Program-made: the position numbers and the translations under genes
Origin: Clostridium_AM sp900759715
Lineage (GTDB): Bacteria > Bacillota > Clostridia > Clostridiales > Clostridiaceae
NCBI GenBank assembly: GCA_900759715.1
Contig: CAAEXF010000131.1
Location: forward strand, 1 to 64,000
Direction of reading: 5' to 3'
DNA: 64,000 nucleotides
Shown here: in pieces, positions 16,520 to 25,855 of the stretch
How positions within the stretch are numbered: position 1 is the stretch's first letter
How the letters are laid out: the number at the start of each line of letters is the position of its first letter
Notes under the pieces: generated by a model
Told to the model about the DNA's origin: nothing
What the model saw: the letters and a program-made list of their open reading frames with translations, nothing else
Database searches by the model: none

Positions 16520-17905
16520 TGCTGCCAAAATATTGTCATATATATCTTCTGCCAGCCTAAGACCTCCACTGTATCCAACATAGCTTCTATCTAAAACCAG
16601 TCTGTGCATAACTGGCAAGGATATATTCAGCCAAAATCCCTTTAACTGATTTGCTATATCTATATCCCAGGAGCTTCCCAAGAATAAGGGTTTATGTCCA
16701 TCATAATGGTATTCTCTCAGCATATGAGCTATCTTTCCTCCATCAATTTCGAATATAACATTAGCTGAGATGCTTTTAGATAAATGCTTAAATTCATTTA
16801 TTATAATTTCTCTATATTCTTCTGGTATATCCTCTGTGATATATTGATCTCCTGGCAGAATACCAAGCTCATTTAATAGAAACTTACTAACCCCAAGAGC
16901 ATAGAAAGAATCATTTATATTAAAAAATCTATCTGCTATGTCAAAGCGAAATTCAGTGAAGAAGTCCACTGCTCTTTCAATGTAATAGTAAAATTTCTTT
17001 TCTTCTTTTTGAACAAAGCTTTCAACCTTTTCTTTGTCTAGCTTTGCAAATTCTCCAACGGACCTTAGAAATTTACTTGTTTCATTTTCTCCTATAGGCA
17101 AAACTGGATAATGTAAATATGGGGTTCCATATTTGCTTTCAAGTAATTGAGCAGTTTTTAATCCTACCCAAGGGGACAAAACTAAATTAAATTCTGCGCT
17201 AGGAATTCTTTTCCACTCTTTAACTCCTTCAGACTCCGGTCCAAAGAATGTATTAACCTTTAATCCTATGCCCTCTAACAAATGTTTTATTTCTCTCAAG
17301 TTTCCACTCCAAAAGCTATCTTGATATGGAATCACGGACCAAAGGTTTACTAACCCCTTTTCCTTTTCAACTTCAACATCACCAATAAATTGATTTATAA
17401 TAGCTTCAATTACTAACTCATGACCTTTATAATTAGTTCCTTTAAATCCTCCAGTTTCTGCAAAAACTATTGGTATCCCTTTGTTTTGATATTCTTTGGC
17501 TACCTGTCCTACATCATCACCAACTATATCAGCAGTACATCCCGTTAAAACAACAAATAAGTCCCCTTTTAAGACTTTTAACGTTCCATCTATTACTTCT
17601 CTTAATCGATCTTCTCCACCAAATACCACTTCTCTTTCCGATGAGTTAGTACAAGGAATAGCGCTTCCCCCAGTACAGCCTCCTCCCTGGTATCCTGACG
17701 TAATACTTAATCCACGAAAGAGTTTATATCCACAGCCTGGACCTGAATGCAGTATTGGAATAGCTTTATTAATTGCTACTACTGTTTGTTGGGCCCCTAG
17801 GGCACAATAATGTCTCGGTTGTTCAACAACATTACTTATTTTATTTCTCCACCATATTAAAGTGGAATTCCATTTCTCTATGCGCTGTAAATCCTTATTA
17901 TTCAT
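16511..17905 (-). CDS. NifK-like subunit of a nitrogenase-like reductase
   Basis: 464 residues. Three cysteines match the P-cluster ligand pattern of NifK/NifE-type proteins: C34 (HYCALGAQQTV), C58 (HSGPGCG) and C123 (LTGCTADIVGDDV). It should pair with the D-like subunit as a heterotetramer reduced by the NifH-like protein. ATG after AGGGAGGGAACAAC, overlapping the D-like stop by 8 bp. The C-terminus ends in repeat-derived sequence. Confidence 0.9.
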   Translation of the reverse strand: MNNKDLQRIEKWNSTLIWWRNKISNVVEQPRHYCALGAQQTVVAINKAIPILHSGPGCGYKLFRGLSITSGYQGGGCTGGSAIPCTNSSEREVVFGGEDRLREVIDGTLKVLKGDLFVVLTGCTADIVGDDVGQVAKEYQNKGIPIVFAETGGFKGTNYKGHELVIEAIINQFIGDVEVEKEKGLVNLWSVIPYQDSFWSGNLREIKHLLEGIGLKVNTFFGPESEGVKEWKRIPSAEFNLVLSPWVGLKTAQLLESKYGTPYLHYPVLPIGENETSKFLRSVGEFAKLDKEKVESFVQKEEKKFYYYIERAVDFFTEFRFDIADRFFNINDSFYALGVSKFLLNELGILPGDQYITEDIPEEYREIIINEFKHLSKSISANVIFEIDGGKIAHMLREYHYDGHKPLFLGSSWDIDIANQLKGFWLNISLPVMHRLVLDRSYVGYSGGLRLAEDIYDNILAAYK

Positions 17906-19370
17906 GTTGTTCCCTCCCTAAAGACCTATACGGATCTTGCCTTAACCACCAGTTAGTGTATGGAAGTTCTGAATGAGCTGCAATGTTCTCTACAAAGTCC
18001 TTAGTTGAAAGAACATCTAAAATCTTTTTGCCATAGTTAATAATTCCTTGATATCCTATACCAAATTGTTCATCTCCTACTAACAAAGTTGGTACCCCAA
18101 GCTTAACTCCCCAAACTGCCAAACCTCCATGCCTTACAACTAATAGGTCTGGTTTTAACCCATTTAGCACATTCACCAATTCGAAGACTTGCTTATTGCA
18201 GACACTGAAATTTTTAATGTCTCCATAAGTTTCAACTACATGCTTCAAGGCATCGCTTCTCTCATCTCTATTGTCATAATGAGGATCATGATGAAATATT
18301 CCTGCTCCAACAACTTCCATTTCCAGATCACTAAGTAGTGCTAATAAACTATGACCATGAGCTGCACCAGCAGATACATAAACTCTTTTCCCTTTTAATT
18401 TATCTTTTATCTCTTCAAGCTCCTCTGAAATTCTTTCTCTTTCTTTTTCTATAAGTATTTCAACCTCTTTCTTCTTACCAGTTAACCTACCAAGCTCTCT
18501 TAGAAATTCATCTGTGCCTTTAAGACCATAAGGTGGTGGTGATTTGACCTCTGGAACTCCATATTCTTGTTCCAGGGCTGCGGCTAGATAGGTTCCTAAT
18601 GTGGAACAAACTTGAACTGTAGCAGCTGCTTCAGATATTCTCTTTAGCTGATCAATAGTGGTGAAGGGTACAATATAATTAGGTCTAAGGCCTATTCTTG
18701 CAAATAAATCAGTAAACACATCACTACCCCAAAAATTTATAATATTAATTAAGTCTTTTTTCTTATTAATAGGTGGTTTAACTATTTTTCTAACAATAGC
18801 ATGAAAAGCAGAGTCAAAACCTGTTGCCCATATTTGCGATTTAAAGCCTTCGCAGGAAACGTATACTACTGGAATGCCTAGTTCTTTTTCCAGTTCATCG
18901 GTTATACCTGACACATCATCTCCAATAATGCCGGATGCACAGGAAGCTGTTACAAATATTGCCTTTGGTCTAAATCTTACATAAGCATCTCTTATAGCTT
19001 CTTTTAACTTAGCTTCCCCTCCATAAATCATGTCTTTCTCTTGAAGGTTTGTGCTTAGTAATTTAACATTTTTTAAAGGTAAATTTCTTCTTATTTGCTC
19101 CGCTCTATTAGTGAAGTTAAATTCAGCAAAATCCGCACTGCATCCTATTGGTCCATGATTTATTACTGCAACATCCTGTATCATTACAAGCATGGACAAT
19201 GCCCTGCTGGAGCTGCATTCGAGACATTGACTAAAGGAACGATTCCTGTGACAACACTTATTTCTCTTAGATTTATGGCATAACTCCTTGGCTGTTCCAA
19301 TAAATTCATTACTTGAACCTAACCTAGCTTCCCTGATTTCAACTTCTGGTGATTTTATATTAATGGTCAA
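17898..19370 (-). CDS. NifD-like subunit of a nitrogenase-like reductase
   Basis: 490 residues. C52, C77 (NHGPIGCSAD) and C144 (TASCASGIIGDDV) match the P-cluster spacing of NifD (62/88/154). C255 (VQVCSTLGTYLA) aligns with cofactor ligand Cys275. The region aligned with His442 reads VGDEQFGIGYQG and has no His, arguing against ordinary N2 fixation. Methylthio-alkane reductase (mar) and other group IV-like nitrogenases are the closest known functions, but the substrate is unproven. TTG start behind AAGGAGGG; first gene of the operon. Confidence 0.88.
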   Translation of the reverse strand: MTINIKSPEVEIREARLGSSNEFIGTAKELCHKSKRNKCCHRNRSFSQCLECSSSRALSMLVMIQDVAVINHGPIGCSADFAEFNFTNRAEQIRRNLPLKNVKLLSTNLQEKDMIYGGEAKLKEAIRDAYVRFRPKAIFVTASCASGIIGDDVSGITDELEKELGIPVVYVSCEGFKSQIWATGFDSAFHAIVRKIVKPPINKKKDLINIINFWGSDVFTDLFARIGLRPNYIVPFTTIDQLKRISEAAATVQVCSTLGTYLAAALEQEYGVPEVKSPPPYGLKGTDEFLRELGRLTGKKKEVEILIEKERERISEELEEIKDKLKGKRVYVSAGAAHGHSLLALLSDLEMEVVGAGIFHHDPHYDNRDERSDALKHVVETYGDIKNFSVCNKQVFELVNVLNGLKPDLLVVRHGGLAVWGVKLGVPTLLVGDEQFGIGYQGIINYGKKILDVLSTKDFVENIAAHSELPYTNWWLRQDPYRSLGREQHE

Positions 19371-19499
19371 TTATATCCCTCCTTTTAAGTTCTCTAATAA
19401 CTATTGATAAAGTTTAAATATAAAATTAAGCTTTATTAATATGATTTAAGGCATAAAAAGACCAGTAAAACTTCAATTTTATCCTATGTGTACAGATAA

Positions 19500-19528
19500 A
19501 TTGTATAACATATGTTTATCTTTGAAAA
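19500..19528 (-). promoter_or_regulatory. Predicted promoter of the nitrogenase-like operon
   Basis: Minus strand TTTTCA (19523-19528), 17-bp spacer, TACAAT (19500-19505). Geometry relative to the adjoining 42-bp element is identical to that at cooS. The implied leader is about 120 nt. The remaining 19570-19820 gap is AT-rich with no gene seen. Confidence 0.55.
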
Positions 19529-19562
19529 ACAACTTAAATTTATCCATATACAACCAAAAGTT
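19521..19562 (-). promoter_or_regulatory. 42-bp element upstream of the nitrogenase-like operon (copy of 12194-12235)
   Basis: On the minus strand it contains GGTTGTAT, a variable centre and TAAATTTAAGTTGTTT. Mismatches to the cooS copy are at 6 of 42 positions, four of them in the 5-bp centre. That pattern suggests a regulator contacting both flanks rather than a recent duplication. Confidence 0.75.
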
Positions 19563-19825
19563 GATATAATAAAAATTCTATCTTTATGATTTTAGAAAAC
19601 TTTTTTCAATTCTTAATCACACTAAAATTTAGGAGTCATATACTAAAACGGAAAGAATGAAAAAAAGGAGATCATAATTAGTAATTGCAATATATTTTGT
19701 AGCTGAGAATATAATATTACACTTAGTTTTAAATTGCATTTATTCTTATTAAAGTAAAATATTTACTTTAATTTTATACTATGCTATAATGAGTATCATA
19801 AGAAATATATTGATAAAAATAATTC

Positions 19826-19910
19826 ACCTAAAAGGGAGTAGTTTAATAGATATTGTCAACATATTGGTTAAAAACCTGGCAATATCCACAAAAATGTGAA
19901 ACGAGACTTT
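19826..19910 (+). ncRNA. yybP-ykoY family Mn2+ riboswitch aptamer
   Basis: Conserved landmarks appear in order: AAAGGGAGTAG (19831-19841), TTGTCAACAT (19854-19863), the CCTGGC strand, and TGTGAAACGAGAC (19895-19907). These match the yybP-ykoY class, which senses Mn2+ and switches on Mn exporters and related transporters. The 3' strand overlaps the terminator stem that follows, giving an on-switch layout. Confidence 0.9.
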
Positions 19911-19950
19911 TAGCGTATTTAAGATACGCTAAAAGTCTTTTTATTTTTTT
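19905..19950 (+). terminator. Riboswitch expression-platform terminator
   Basis: GACTTTTAGCGTAT (19905-19918) pairs perfectly with ATACGCTAAAAGTC (19924-19937), followed by a T-rich tract. Its first bases are part of the aptamer's GAAACGAGAC strand, so metal binding should prevent formation of this hairpin. Confidence 0.92.
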
Positions 19951-19964
19951 GAAGGGGGACAAGT

Positions 19965-20969
19965 ATGATTACAACAATTTTAATTATGATTGCTTCAGCA
20001 CTATTAATTTATTTTAGTTGCGAACTGTTTGTAAATGGAATTGAATGGGTAGGTAAAGCATTTAATATTTCTCAAAGTGCAGTAGGTTCCGTGCTTGCAG
20101 CTTTCGGTACAGCTTTGCCTGAAAGCATTGTAACTCTCATAGCTGTAGTTTTTGGCGTAAATGCAAGTCAAAAAGACATTGGAGTTGGTGCAGCCTTAGG
20201 AGGACCTCTTGTATTAAGTACAATCGGATATGCTGTTATTGGTATTTGTATAATCATTTTTAGTGGTAGAAGAAAAATGGGAAGCTGTATTAATGTTAAT
20301 GTAAAAAAATTAGCAAGAGACCAAATTTGGTTTATGTTTATTTTTATATTCAAGATAGGACTAGGACTTCTTACTTTTACTATTAAGCCATGGTTAGGAT
20401 TTTTATTTCTAATAGCATATGCAATTTATTTTTATAAAGAAATGAGCGTAGATACAGTAGAAGTAGCAGAAGACCTTGAGCCGTTGAAATTTAGCTCTAA
20501 AAGCATGAATCCTAAAAAATCATTGATTCTAGTTCAAACTATCATATCACTGATTTTTATATTTATTGCTTCACAATTATTTGTGCATAATTTAGATGCT
20601 CTAAGCATTTCTCTGGGAATGTCACCTCATTTGGTTGCTTTATTATTAAGTCCAATTGCTACAGAACTGCCTGAAATATTAAATGTATTTATATGGGTAA
20701 AACAAGGTAAAGAAAATTTAGCAATTGCAAACATTAGCGGTTCTATGATGATTCAAGCCACAGTCCCAAGTGCATTAGGTATCATCTTCACTCCATGGAT
20801 CCTTGATAAGTCACTTATGTTTTCAGCTATAGTAACTTTTGGGGCTATTACAGTTATATGGACAACTTTAAAAATAAGTTGTTTGTCAGCTAAAAAGCTA
20901 TCTTTAAATGCCCTTTTATATGTTGTTTTTATTATAGGATTTTTATTAATAAAAGGTAATGCATTTTAA
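19965..20969 (+). CDS. CaCA-family cation exchanger under Mn2+ riboswitch control
   Basis: 334 residues with about 10 membrane helices and the two inverted alpha-repeats of Ca2+/cation antiporters (FGTALPESIV near 45-54 and SPIATELPEIL near 227-237). Riboswitch control suggests Mn2+ export in exchange for protons or Na+; specificity is inferred from context. ATG follows GAAGGGGG. A terminator overlaps the last codons. Confidence 0.88.
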   Translation: MITTILIMIASALLIYFSCELFVNGIEWVGKAFNISQSAVGSVLAAFGTALPESIVTLIAVVFGVNASQKDIGVGAALGGPLVLSTIGYAVIGICIIIFSGRRKMGSCINVNVKKLARDQIWFMFIFIFKIGLGLLTFTIKPWLGFLFLIAYAIYFYKEMSVDTVEVAEDLEPLKFSSKSMNPKKSLILVQTIISLIFIFIASQLFVHNLDALSISLGMSPHLVALLLSPIATELPEILNVFIWVKQGKENLAIANISGSMMIQATVPSALGIIFTPWILDKSLMFSAIVTFGAITVIWTTLKISCLSAKKLSLNALLYVVFIIGFLLIKGNAF

Positions 20970-20991
20970 CCTGTATGCATTACCTTTTTTT
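20955..20991 (+). terminator. Terminator of the CaCA gene
   Basis: GGTAATGCAT (20955-20964) and ATGCATTACC (20975-20984) are followed by seven T. The stem begins inside the final codons of the exchanger. Confidence 0.92.
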
Positions 20992-21009
20992 AATTGGAAA
21001 CATATCCCG

Positions 21010-21045
21010 GGGTATAAGTTAACTTTCGGACTTATAACCCTATAT
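21010..21045. repeat. Hairpin sharing an 18-bp core with 55411-55428
   Basis: GGGTATAAGT...ACTTATAACCC can fold around TAACTTTCGG. GTATAAGTTAACTTTCGG is the exact reverse complement of the sequence at 55411-55428. It sits in the leader of the CadD-type gene. Its nature is unknown. Confidence 0.5.
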
Positions 21046-21117
21046 AAAAACAAAGATAAGTAACATTATTTTCAAATTTATCATAGTATATTTTAACTAA
21101 TGTTTTTGGGGGCTGTA

Positions 21118-21792
21118 ATGGAACAGATTATAACGTTATTAGGTATTGCAATAGTAGCATTTATAAGTACCAATATAGATGATTTTTTTGTATTAACTGC
21201 TTTTTTTTCTGATGATTCCTACAGCAAGAAAACAGTTATAATGGGACAATACATAGGCATGCTTATTATAATTGCAGTTAGTTGTATTGGATATATTTTT
21301 AAAATGCTGCTTCCTATGCAGTGGGTTGGAGTTCTTGGTGTTCTTCCTATTGTGATTGGAAGCAAGCATATAGTCAGGTATATTAAAAATAGAAAAAAAT
21401 ATATTGATGATAATATAATTTCTATCAATACATCTAATACAATTACTATTGAAAATATTGATGAGCAAAAAAATAATATTTCAAATATTATAAAAAACAT
21501 AGCAAATTCAAAGATTTCCTTTGTTGCAATGGTTACATTCTCAAATGGAGGAGATAATTTAGGTATTTATGTACCATTATTTGCTTCACTTAATTTAAGC
21601 GAACTTATATTTACTATTGTCATGTTTTTAATAATGGTTGCCCTTTGGTGCGAGATAGTAATTTTCTTTGCGAATAATAAACTTACAGGTATTGTATTTA
21701 AGAAGTATGGAAAATCTTGTTTTCCTTTTGTACTAATTTTATTAGGAATATATATTATAATAAAATGCAATACATTATCCTTACTTAAGTAA
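21118..21792 (+). CDS. CadD-family cation transporter
   Basis: 224 residues from the ATG at 21118. That start, behind GGGGG, is better placed than the upstream in-frame ATG at 21100. Membrane protein with about six helices and the family's STNIDDFFVLTAFF and SNGGDNLGIYVPLFA half-repeats. CadD relatives export Cd2+ or other cations (LysE superfamily-like). It follows the Mn-controlled exchanger but has its own leader, so it may be separately transcribed. Confidence 0.85.
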   Translation: MEQIITLLGIAIVAFISTNIDDFFVLTAFFSDDSYSKKTVIMGQYIGMLIIIAVSCIGYIFKMLLPMQWVGVLGVLPIVIGSKHIVRYIKNRKKYIDDNIISINTSNTITIENIDEQKNNISNIIKNIANSKISFVAMVTFSNGGDNLGIYVPLFASLNLSELIFTIVMFLIMVALWCEIVIFFANNKLTGIVFKKYGKSCFPFVLILLGIYIIIKCNTLSLLK

Positions 21793-21860
21793 TACTGCTC
21801 CTATTGCCCAATAGAGCAATAGGCTATGGTGAAATATAATATAGAAAGGAGAGTCTAACA

Positions 21861-22055
21861 ATGAACAGCAATCCAGTATATTATAAAATAATTATTATAC
21901 TAGGAATATTATGTTTTGCCATATTTATTAGCAGTGTGCTTTCAGTAATAGAAATAGGTATAAATCTATATAAGGGAATAGCAATAGTACTCTCTTTTAT
22001 ATTTATTGTTATATTTACAATGTTGTGGTTTAAGCGTAAAAAGCAAAAGCCGTAA
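21861..22055 (+). CDS. Small two-helix membrane protein
   Basis: 64 residues. Two hydrophobic segments (about 7-29 and 35-56) and a basic tail (KRKKQKP). ATG behind AAAGGAGAG, 68 bp after the CadD-type gene and closed by its own terminator. No family recognised; may be a small partner of the transporter. Confidence 0.65.
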   Translation: MNSNPVYYKIIIILGILCFAIFISSVLSVIEIGINLYKGIAIVLSFIFIVIFTMLWFKRKKQKP

Positions 22056-22071
22056 TATTCTTATTATGCAT

Positions 22072-22107
22072 AAGAGCATCAGAAATGCTGCTCTTTAAAA
22101 CTTTTTT
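22072..22107 (+). terminator. Probable terminator after the small membrane protein
   Basis: AAGAGCA (22072-22078) pairs with TGCTCTT (22089-22095), followed by AAAACTTTTTT. The interrupted U-tract makes it moderate. Confidence 0.55.
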
Positions 22108-22279
22108 GCACAAAAAACATAGCGCAAGGCGTTAGAAACAAAGACTTAGTAAATTCAAGAAAAATATTACAAGTAAAAAACTATAAGTAAGATTGCTACA
22201 AAACAGGAACTAAATTAGAGGGTATAAAATACTATGTACTAAACAAAAGGCAAGTAAAAAACAAAAGGAAGTGAAAACT

Positions 22280-23275
22280 TTGGATTCTATGAATAAACAA
22301 ATTTTAAATGTAGTTTTAAGTCAATATGATATAAAAGTCTTAAAGGTGGAAAATCTTTTTGATAAAGGAAAAAAGGCAGTGTGGAGGATTGAAACACCAA
22401 AGGGCTTCAGTATTTTAAAAAAAATATCCAATTCCGAAGCTACACTTAACTTTACCTTATCTGCCATAAGTCATTTAAGAAAAAAAGGAATTCGTATTCC
22501 AGCTGCTTATAGAAATAAAAGCGGAGAGGAATATGTAAAGATAGAGAAAGTTTGTTATGTTCTTTTAGAGGGTATTAAAGGGACATGCCCAGATGAAAAT
22601 ATAAAAGAACAGCGAAATCTCGTTGTAAAAGAAATGGCAAAGTTTCATAGGGCCTCTGAAGGTTTTTTTAAAGATGAAAAATCAAAAGCAAAAAATCACT
22701 TAGGGACATGGGTAGAAGAATATACAGCACAAATAGAAGATTTAAAAAAATTTTATGATGAAGAGAGTTTACAAAAAAAGCATGGTGAAATTGAAAGAAT
22801 ATTTCTAAATGAATTCCCCTATTTTTATGAAAAAGCTCAAAAATCTATTTCTGCATTAAATGGACAAGAGTATAAGGATTGGGTTTATAAAATGAATAAA
22901 TTAGGTTGTCTTTGTCACCAAGATTATGCGCCAAGTAATTTAATTTTAAATAACTCAGGAATTTTCGTTTTAGATACAGACGGAATTTGTATAGACTTAG
23001 CAGGCCGAGATATAAGAAAATTTTTAAATAAAATTATGAAAAAACTTGGACGCTGGGATAGTAAGCTTGCAAATGAAATTATAAAGGCCTATCAATCAGA
23101 AAATCCATTGACAGCTTCACAGTGGAAGGTAGTTGAATTTGATTTAAGCTTCCCTCATCTTTTTATTGGAGCTATGAACAAGTATTTCTATAAACGTGAT
23201 GAGACTTGGAGCATGGAAAAATACGGAATCAGAATAAAGGAAATGTGCCATTTTGAAAAAGACAAGCGATTTTAA
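22280..23275 (+). CDS. cotS: CotS-family spore coat protein (kinase-like fold)
   Basis: 331 residues from TTG 22280, chosen because AAGGAAGTGA ends 5 nt upstream. The GTG at 22271 lies inside that ribosome site. Shows the aminoglycoside-phosphotransferase/CotS fold: HQDYAPSNLIL (catalytic-loop-like HxD..N) and VLDTDGICIDLAGRD. CotS-type proteins sit in the spore coat and may act on sugar or teichuronic precursors. First gene of a four-gene operon. Confidence 0.85.
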   Translation: MDSMNKQILNVVLSQYDIKVLKVENLFDKGKKAVWRIETPKGFSILKKISNSEATLNFTLSAISHLRKKGIRIPAAYRNKSGEEYVKIEKVCYVLLEGIKGTCPDENIKEQRNLVVKEMAKFHRASEGFFKDEKSKAKNHLGTWVEEYTAQIEDLKKFYDEESLQKKHGEIERIFLNEFPYFYEKAQKSISALNGQEYKDWVYKMNKLGCLCHQDYAPSNLILNNSGIFVLDTDGICIDLAGRDIRKFLNKIMKKLGRWDSKLANEIIKAYQSENPLTASQWKVVEFDLSFPHLFIGAMNKYFYKRDETWSMEKYGIRIKEMCHFEKDKRF

Positions 23276-23292
23276 TGGGAGAGGTGATTCAT

Positions 23293-24435
23293 TTGAAAAT
23301 TGCATTTATATGCACAGAAAAACTTCCAGTACCCCCTATCTCTGGCGGAGCAATTCAATTATATATAGAGGGAATTTTACCATATTTATCACAGCATCAT
23401 GAAATTACTTTATTTAGTATTAAGGATCCTAGGCTGCGAGATTTTGAGGTAAAAGACAATGTAAGATATATACGTTTACCAGGAGGAGACAGAATAAGCT
23501 ATGTGAATTCCTTAAAAAAGGTGATTAGAGACGAATTTGACTTGATACACGTTTTTAATAGGCCTCTTTCTTTAGTAGAGTTAAGCGAGGAGTTACCAAA
23601 TACAAAATTTAGCTTAAGTCTTCATAATGAAATGTTTGCTCCTGAAAAAATAAATGATAAAGATGCAAAAAAATGTGTAGCTAGAGCAGAATTTATTACT
23701 ACTGTTAGTAAGTTTATAGCTGAAGGAGTAAGAAAGAGATGCCCTGAAGCAGAAAAAAAGCTAAAGGTTGTATATTCTGGTGTAGATATTAATGAATATA
23801 AAGCTAAATGGTCAGAAGAAGGAATTGCTAATGAAAAAGCATTAAAATCAAAATATCATCTAAAAAAGTATAAAGTAGTTCTTTTTGTAGGTAGGCTTAG
23901 TATGAAAAAAGGAGCTCATGTTTTACTAAAAGCAATGAAAAAAGTAATGAGAAGAAGACGTGATGTGGCTTTGATGGTTGTTGGAAGCAGAGGGTTTGGA
24001 GACAATAAACCGGATGAATATACAAGATCTTTACAACACATTGCTAGAAGGTTAAGGGGTCCCGTTGTTTTTACAGGTTTCTTAAAACCAACTGAAATTT
24101 GCGCTTACTATGATTTAGCAGATGTTTTTGTTTGCCCTTCTCAATGGGAGGAACCTTTAGCGAGAGTGCATTATGAGGCAATGGCAGCAGGAGTACCCAT
24201 CATAACAACCAATCGAGGCGGAAATGCAGAAGTGGTTTCTGGTTATGGGAATGGAATTGTTTTAAAAGAATATACGGACGATGAAGTTCTTGCAGGGCAT
24301 ATTCGATATTTGCTTGAAAATCCTCATAAATCATTGGCAATGGGGATGGAAGGTCGCAAGCTAGCAGAAGACAAGTTTACCTGGGAAAGAGTAGCAAAAG
24401 ATCTACTAGAAGTTTTTCAAACTGTAAGACAATAA
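23293..24435 (+). CDS. cotSA: CotSA-like family 4 glycosyltransferase
   Basis: 380 residues. TTG at 23293 follows GGGAGAGGTGA by 5 nt and gives an N-terminus beginning KIAFICTEKLPVPPISGG, the normal CotSA/GT4 start. GT-B fold with the donor-site motif GVPIITTNRGGNAEVV and EEPLARVHYEAMAAG. Probably glycosylates a coat or cell-surface acceptor. The upstream in-frame ATG at 23275 lies in the ribosome site. Confidence 0.88.
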   Translation: MKIAFICTEKLPVPPISGGAIQLYIEGILPYLSQHHEITLFSIKDPRLRDFEVKDNVRYIRLPGGDRISYVNSLKKVIRDEFDLIHVFNRPLSLVELSEELPNTKFSLSLHNEMFAPEKINDKDAKKCVARAEFITTVSKFIAEGVRKRCPEAEKKLKVVYSGVDINEYKAKWSEEGIANEKALKSKYHLKKYKVVLFVGRLSMKKGAHVLLKAMKKVMRRRRDVALMVVGSRGFGDNKPDEYTRSLQHIARRLRGPVVFTGFLKPTEICAYYDLADVFVCPSQWEEPLARVHYEAMAAGVPIITTNRGGNAEVVSGYGNGIVLKEYTDDEVLAGHIRYLLENPHKSLAMGMEGRKLAEDKFTWERVAKDLLEVFQTVRQ

Positions 24436-24541
24436 AAATATAAGAATATACAAAAGTAGAGAAATATAAAAAATGCAAGATGACGAAATGTTAATGATTG
24501 AGCAAAATGATAAAAAAATTGTATCCAAAGGAGAAATTAAT

Positions 24542-25855
24542 ATGAACATTTCATTAATTGGTACAGGTTATGTGGGACTTATTACAGGAATCTGTCTTGC
24601 AGAGTTTGGTATGAATGTAATGTGCATGGATACAGATAGAGAAAAAATCCACAAACTAAATGAAGGAACCCTTCCGATATATGAACCAGGATTAGAGGAA
24701 CTCATGAAGAAGAACTATAATGAAGGAAGAATAAAGTTTAGTACTGATATAAAAAAAGCAGTGAAACATGGAAAAGTAATTTTTATAGCAGTAGGAACAC
24801 CTGCGTTAGAGGATAATAATGCAGATTTACAATATGTATTTCAAGCGGTAAAAGAAATTGGAATATATATGGAAGAGTACAAAGTTATAGTAGATAAAAG
24901 TACAGTTCCAGTGGGAACTGGACAAAGAGTTAAGAATGAGATTAAAGATATTTTAAAACAAAGGAAAAAAGACATTCCCTTTGATGTAGTATCCAATCCA
25001 GAGTTTTTAAGAGAGGGTAGCGCATTAAAGGATTTTATGAAACCAGATCGAATTGTAATCGGTGCAGAAAGTAAGAAAGCAATTAATATAATGAAATCAA
25101 TATATAGGGTTCAAAGCATGATAGATATACCTCTTATTATTACAAACATTGAAACAGCAGAAATCATAAAATATGCTTCTAACGCGTTTTTATCAACTAA
25201 AATTAGTTTCATTAATGAGATTGCAAATATGTGTGAGTTATGCAACGCAGACATTTCCATTGTTTCTAGGGCAATGGGCCTGGATACTAGAATTGGACCT
25301 CAATTTTTAAATCCAGGGCCAGGTTTTGGGGGAAGCTGTTTCCCTAAAGATACCAAAGCAATTGTAAGTATTGGAAAAGAAATTGGATATGTGCCGCGGA
25401 TTGTAGAGTCGGTAATTACTGTAAATGAAAATCAAAGAGATTTAATGGTGAAAAAAATAGAAAAAATAGCAGGAAACCTTGAAAATAAAGTAATTACAAT
25501 TTTAGGACTTGCTTTTAAACCGGAAACAGATGATATTAGAGAGGCACCTTCAATTTATATTATACAAGAAATATTAAAAAAACATGGTAAAGTAAAAGTT
25601 TTTGATCCACAAGCAATGGAGAATATGAAAAAGTTATATCCATTCCTTGATATAGAATATAGTAAAGACACCTATAAAGCATGTATGAATAGCGATTGTA
25701 TTGTACTTTTAACAGAGTGGAAGGAATTTCTTGACCTCAACTTTGTAAAATTAAAAAAGCTTGTACGCAGACCAATCTTTATAGATTTAAGAAATGTATA
25801 CGAGCCAGAGTATATTGAAAAAGCAGGTTTTTTGTATGAAGGAGTGGGAAGATAA
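24542..25855 (+). CDS. UDP-glucose 6-dehydrogenase
   Basis: 437 residues from ATG 24542 behind AAAGGAG. The in-frame ATG at 24473 has no ribosome site and would precede the Rossmann start. NAD motif GTGYVGLITG, catalytic Cys in GFGGSCFPKDTKA, and three UDPGDH domains. Oxidises UDP-glucose to UDP-glucuronate. The stop overlaps the next start (TAATG), which links product to consumer. Confidence 0.93.
   Translation: MNISLIGTGYVGLITGICLAEFGMNVMCMDTDREKIHKLNEGTLPIYEPGLEELMKKNYNEGRIKFSTDIKKAVKHGKVIFIAVGTPALEDNNADLQYVFQAVKEIGIYMEEYKVIVDKSTVPVGTGQRVKNEIKDILKQRKKDIPFDVVSNPEFLREGSALKDFMKPDRIVIGAESKKAINIMKSIYRVQSMIDIPLIITNIETAEIIKYASNAFLSTKISFINEIANMCELCNADISIVSRAMGLDTRIGPQFLNPGPGFGGSCFPKDTKAIVSIGKEIGYVPRIVESVITVNENQRDLMVKKIEKIAGNLENKVITILGLAFKPETDDIREAPSIYIIQEILKKHGKVKVFDPQAMENMKKLYPFLDIEYSKDTYKACMNSDCIVLLTEWKEFLDLNFVKLKKLVRRPIFIDLRNVYEPEYIEKAGFLYEGVGR

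Noticed and set aside
14651..19370. Canonical molybdenum or vanadium nitrogenase
   Set aside because: The His442 equivalent is missing in the D-like subunit and no nifE, nifN or nifV genes are present alongside.
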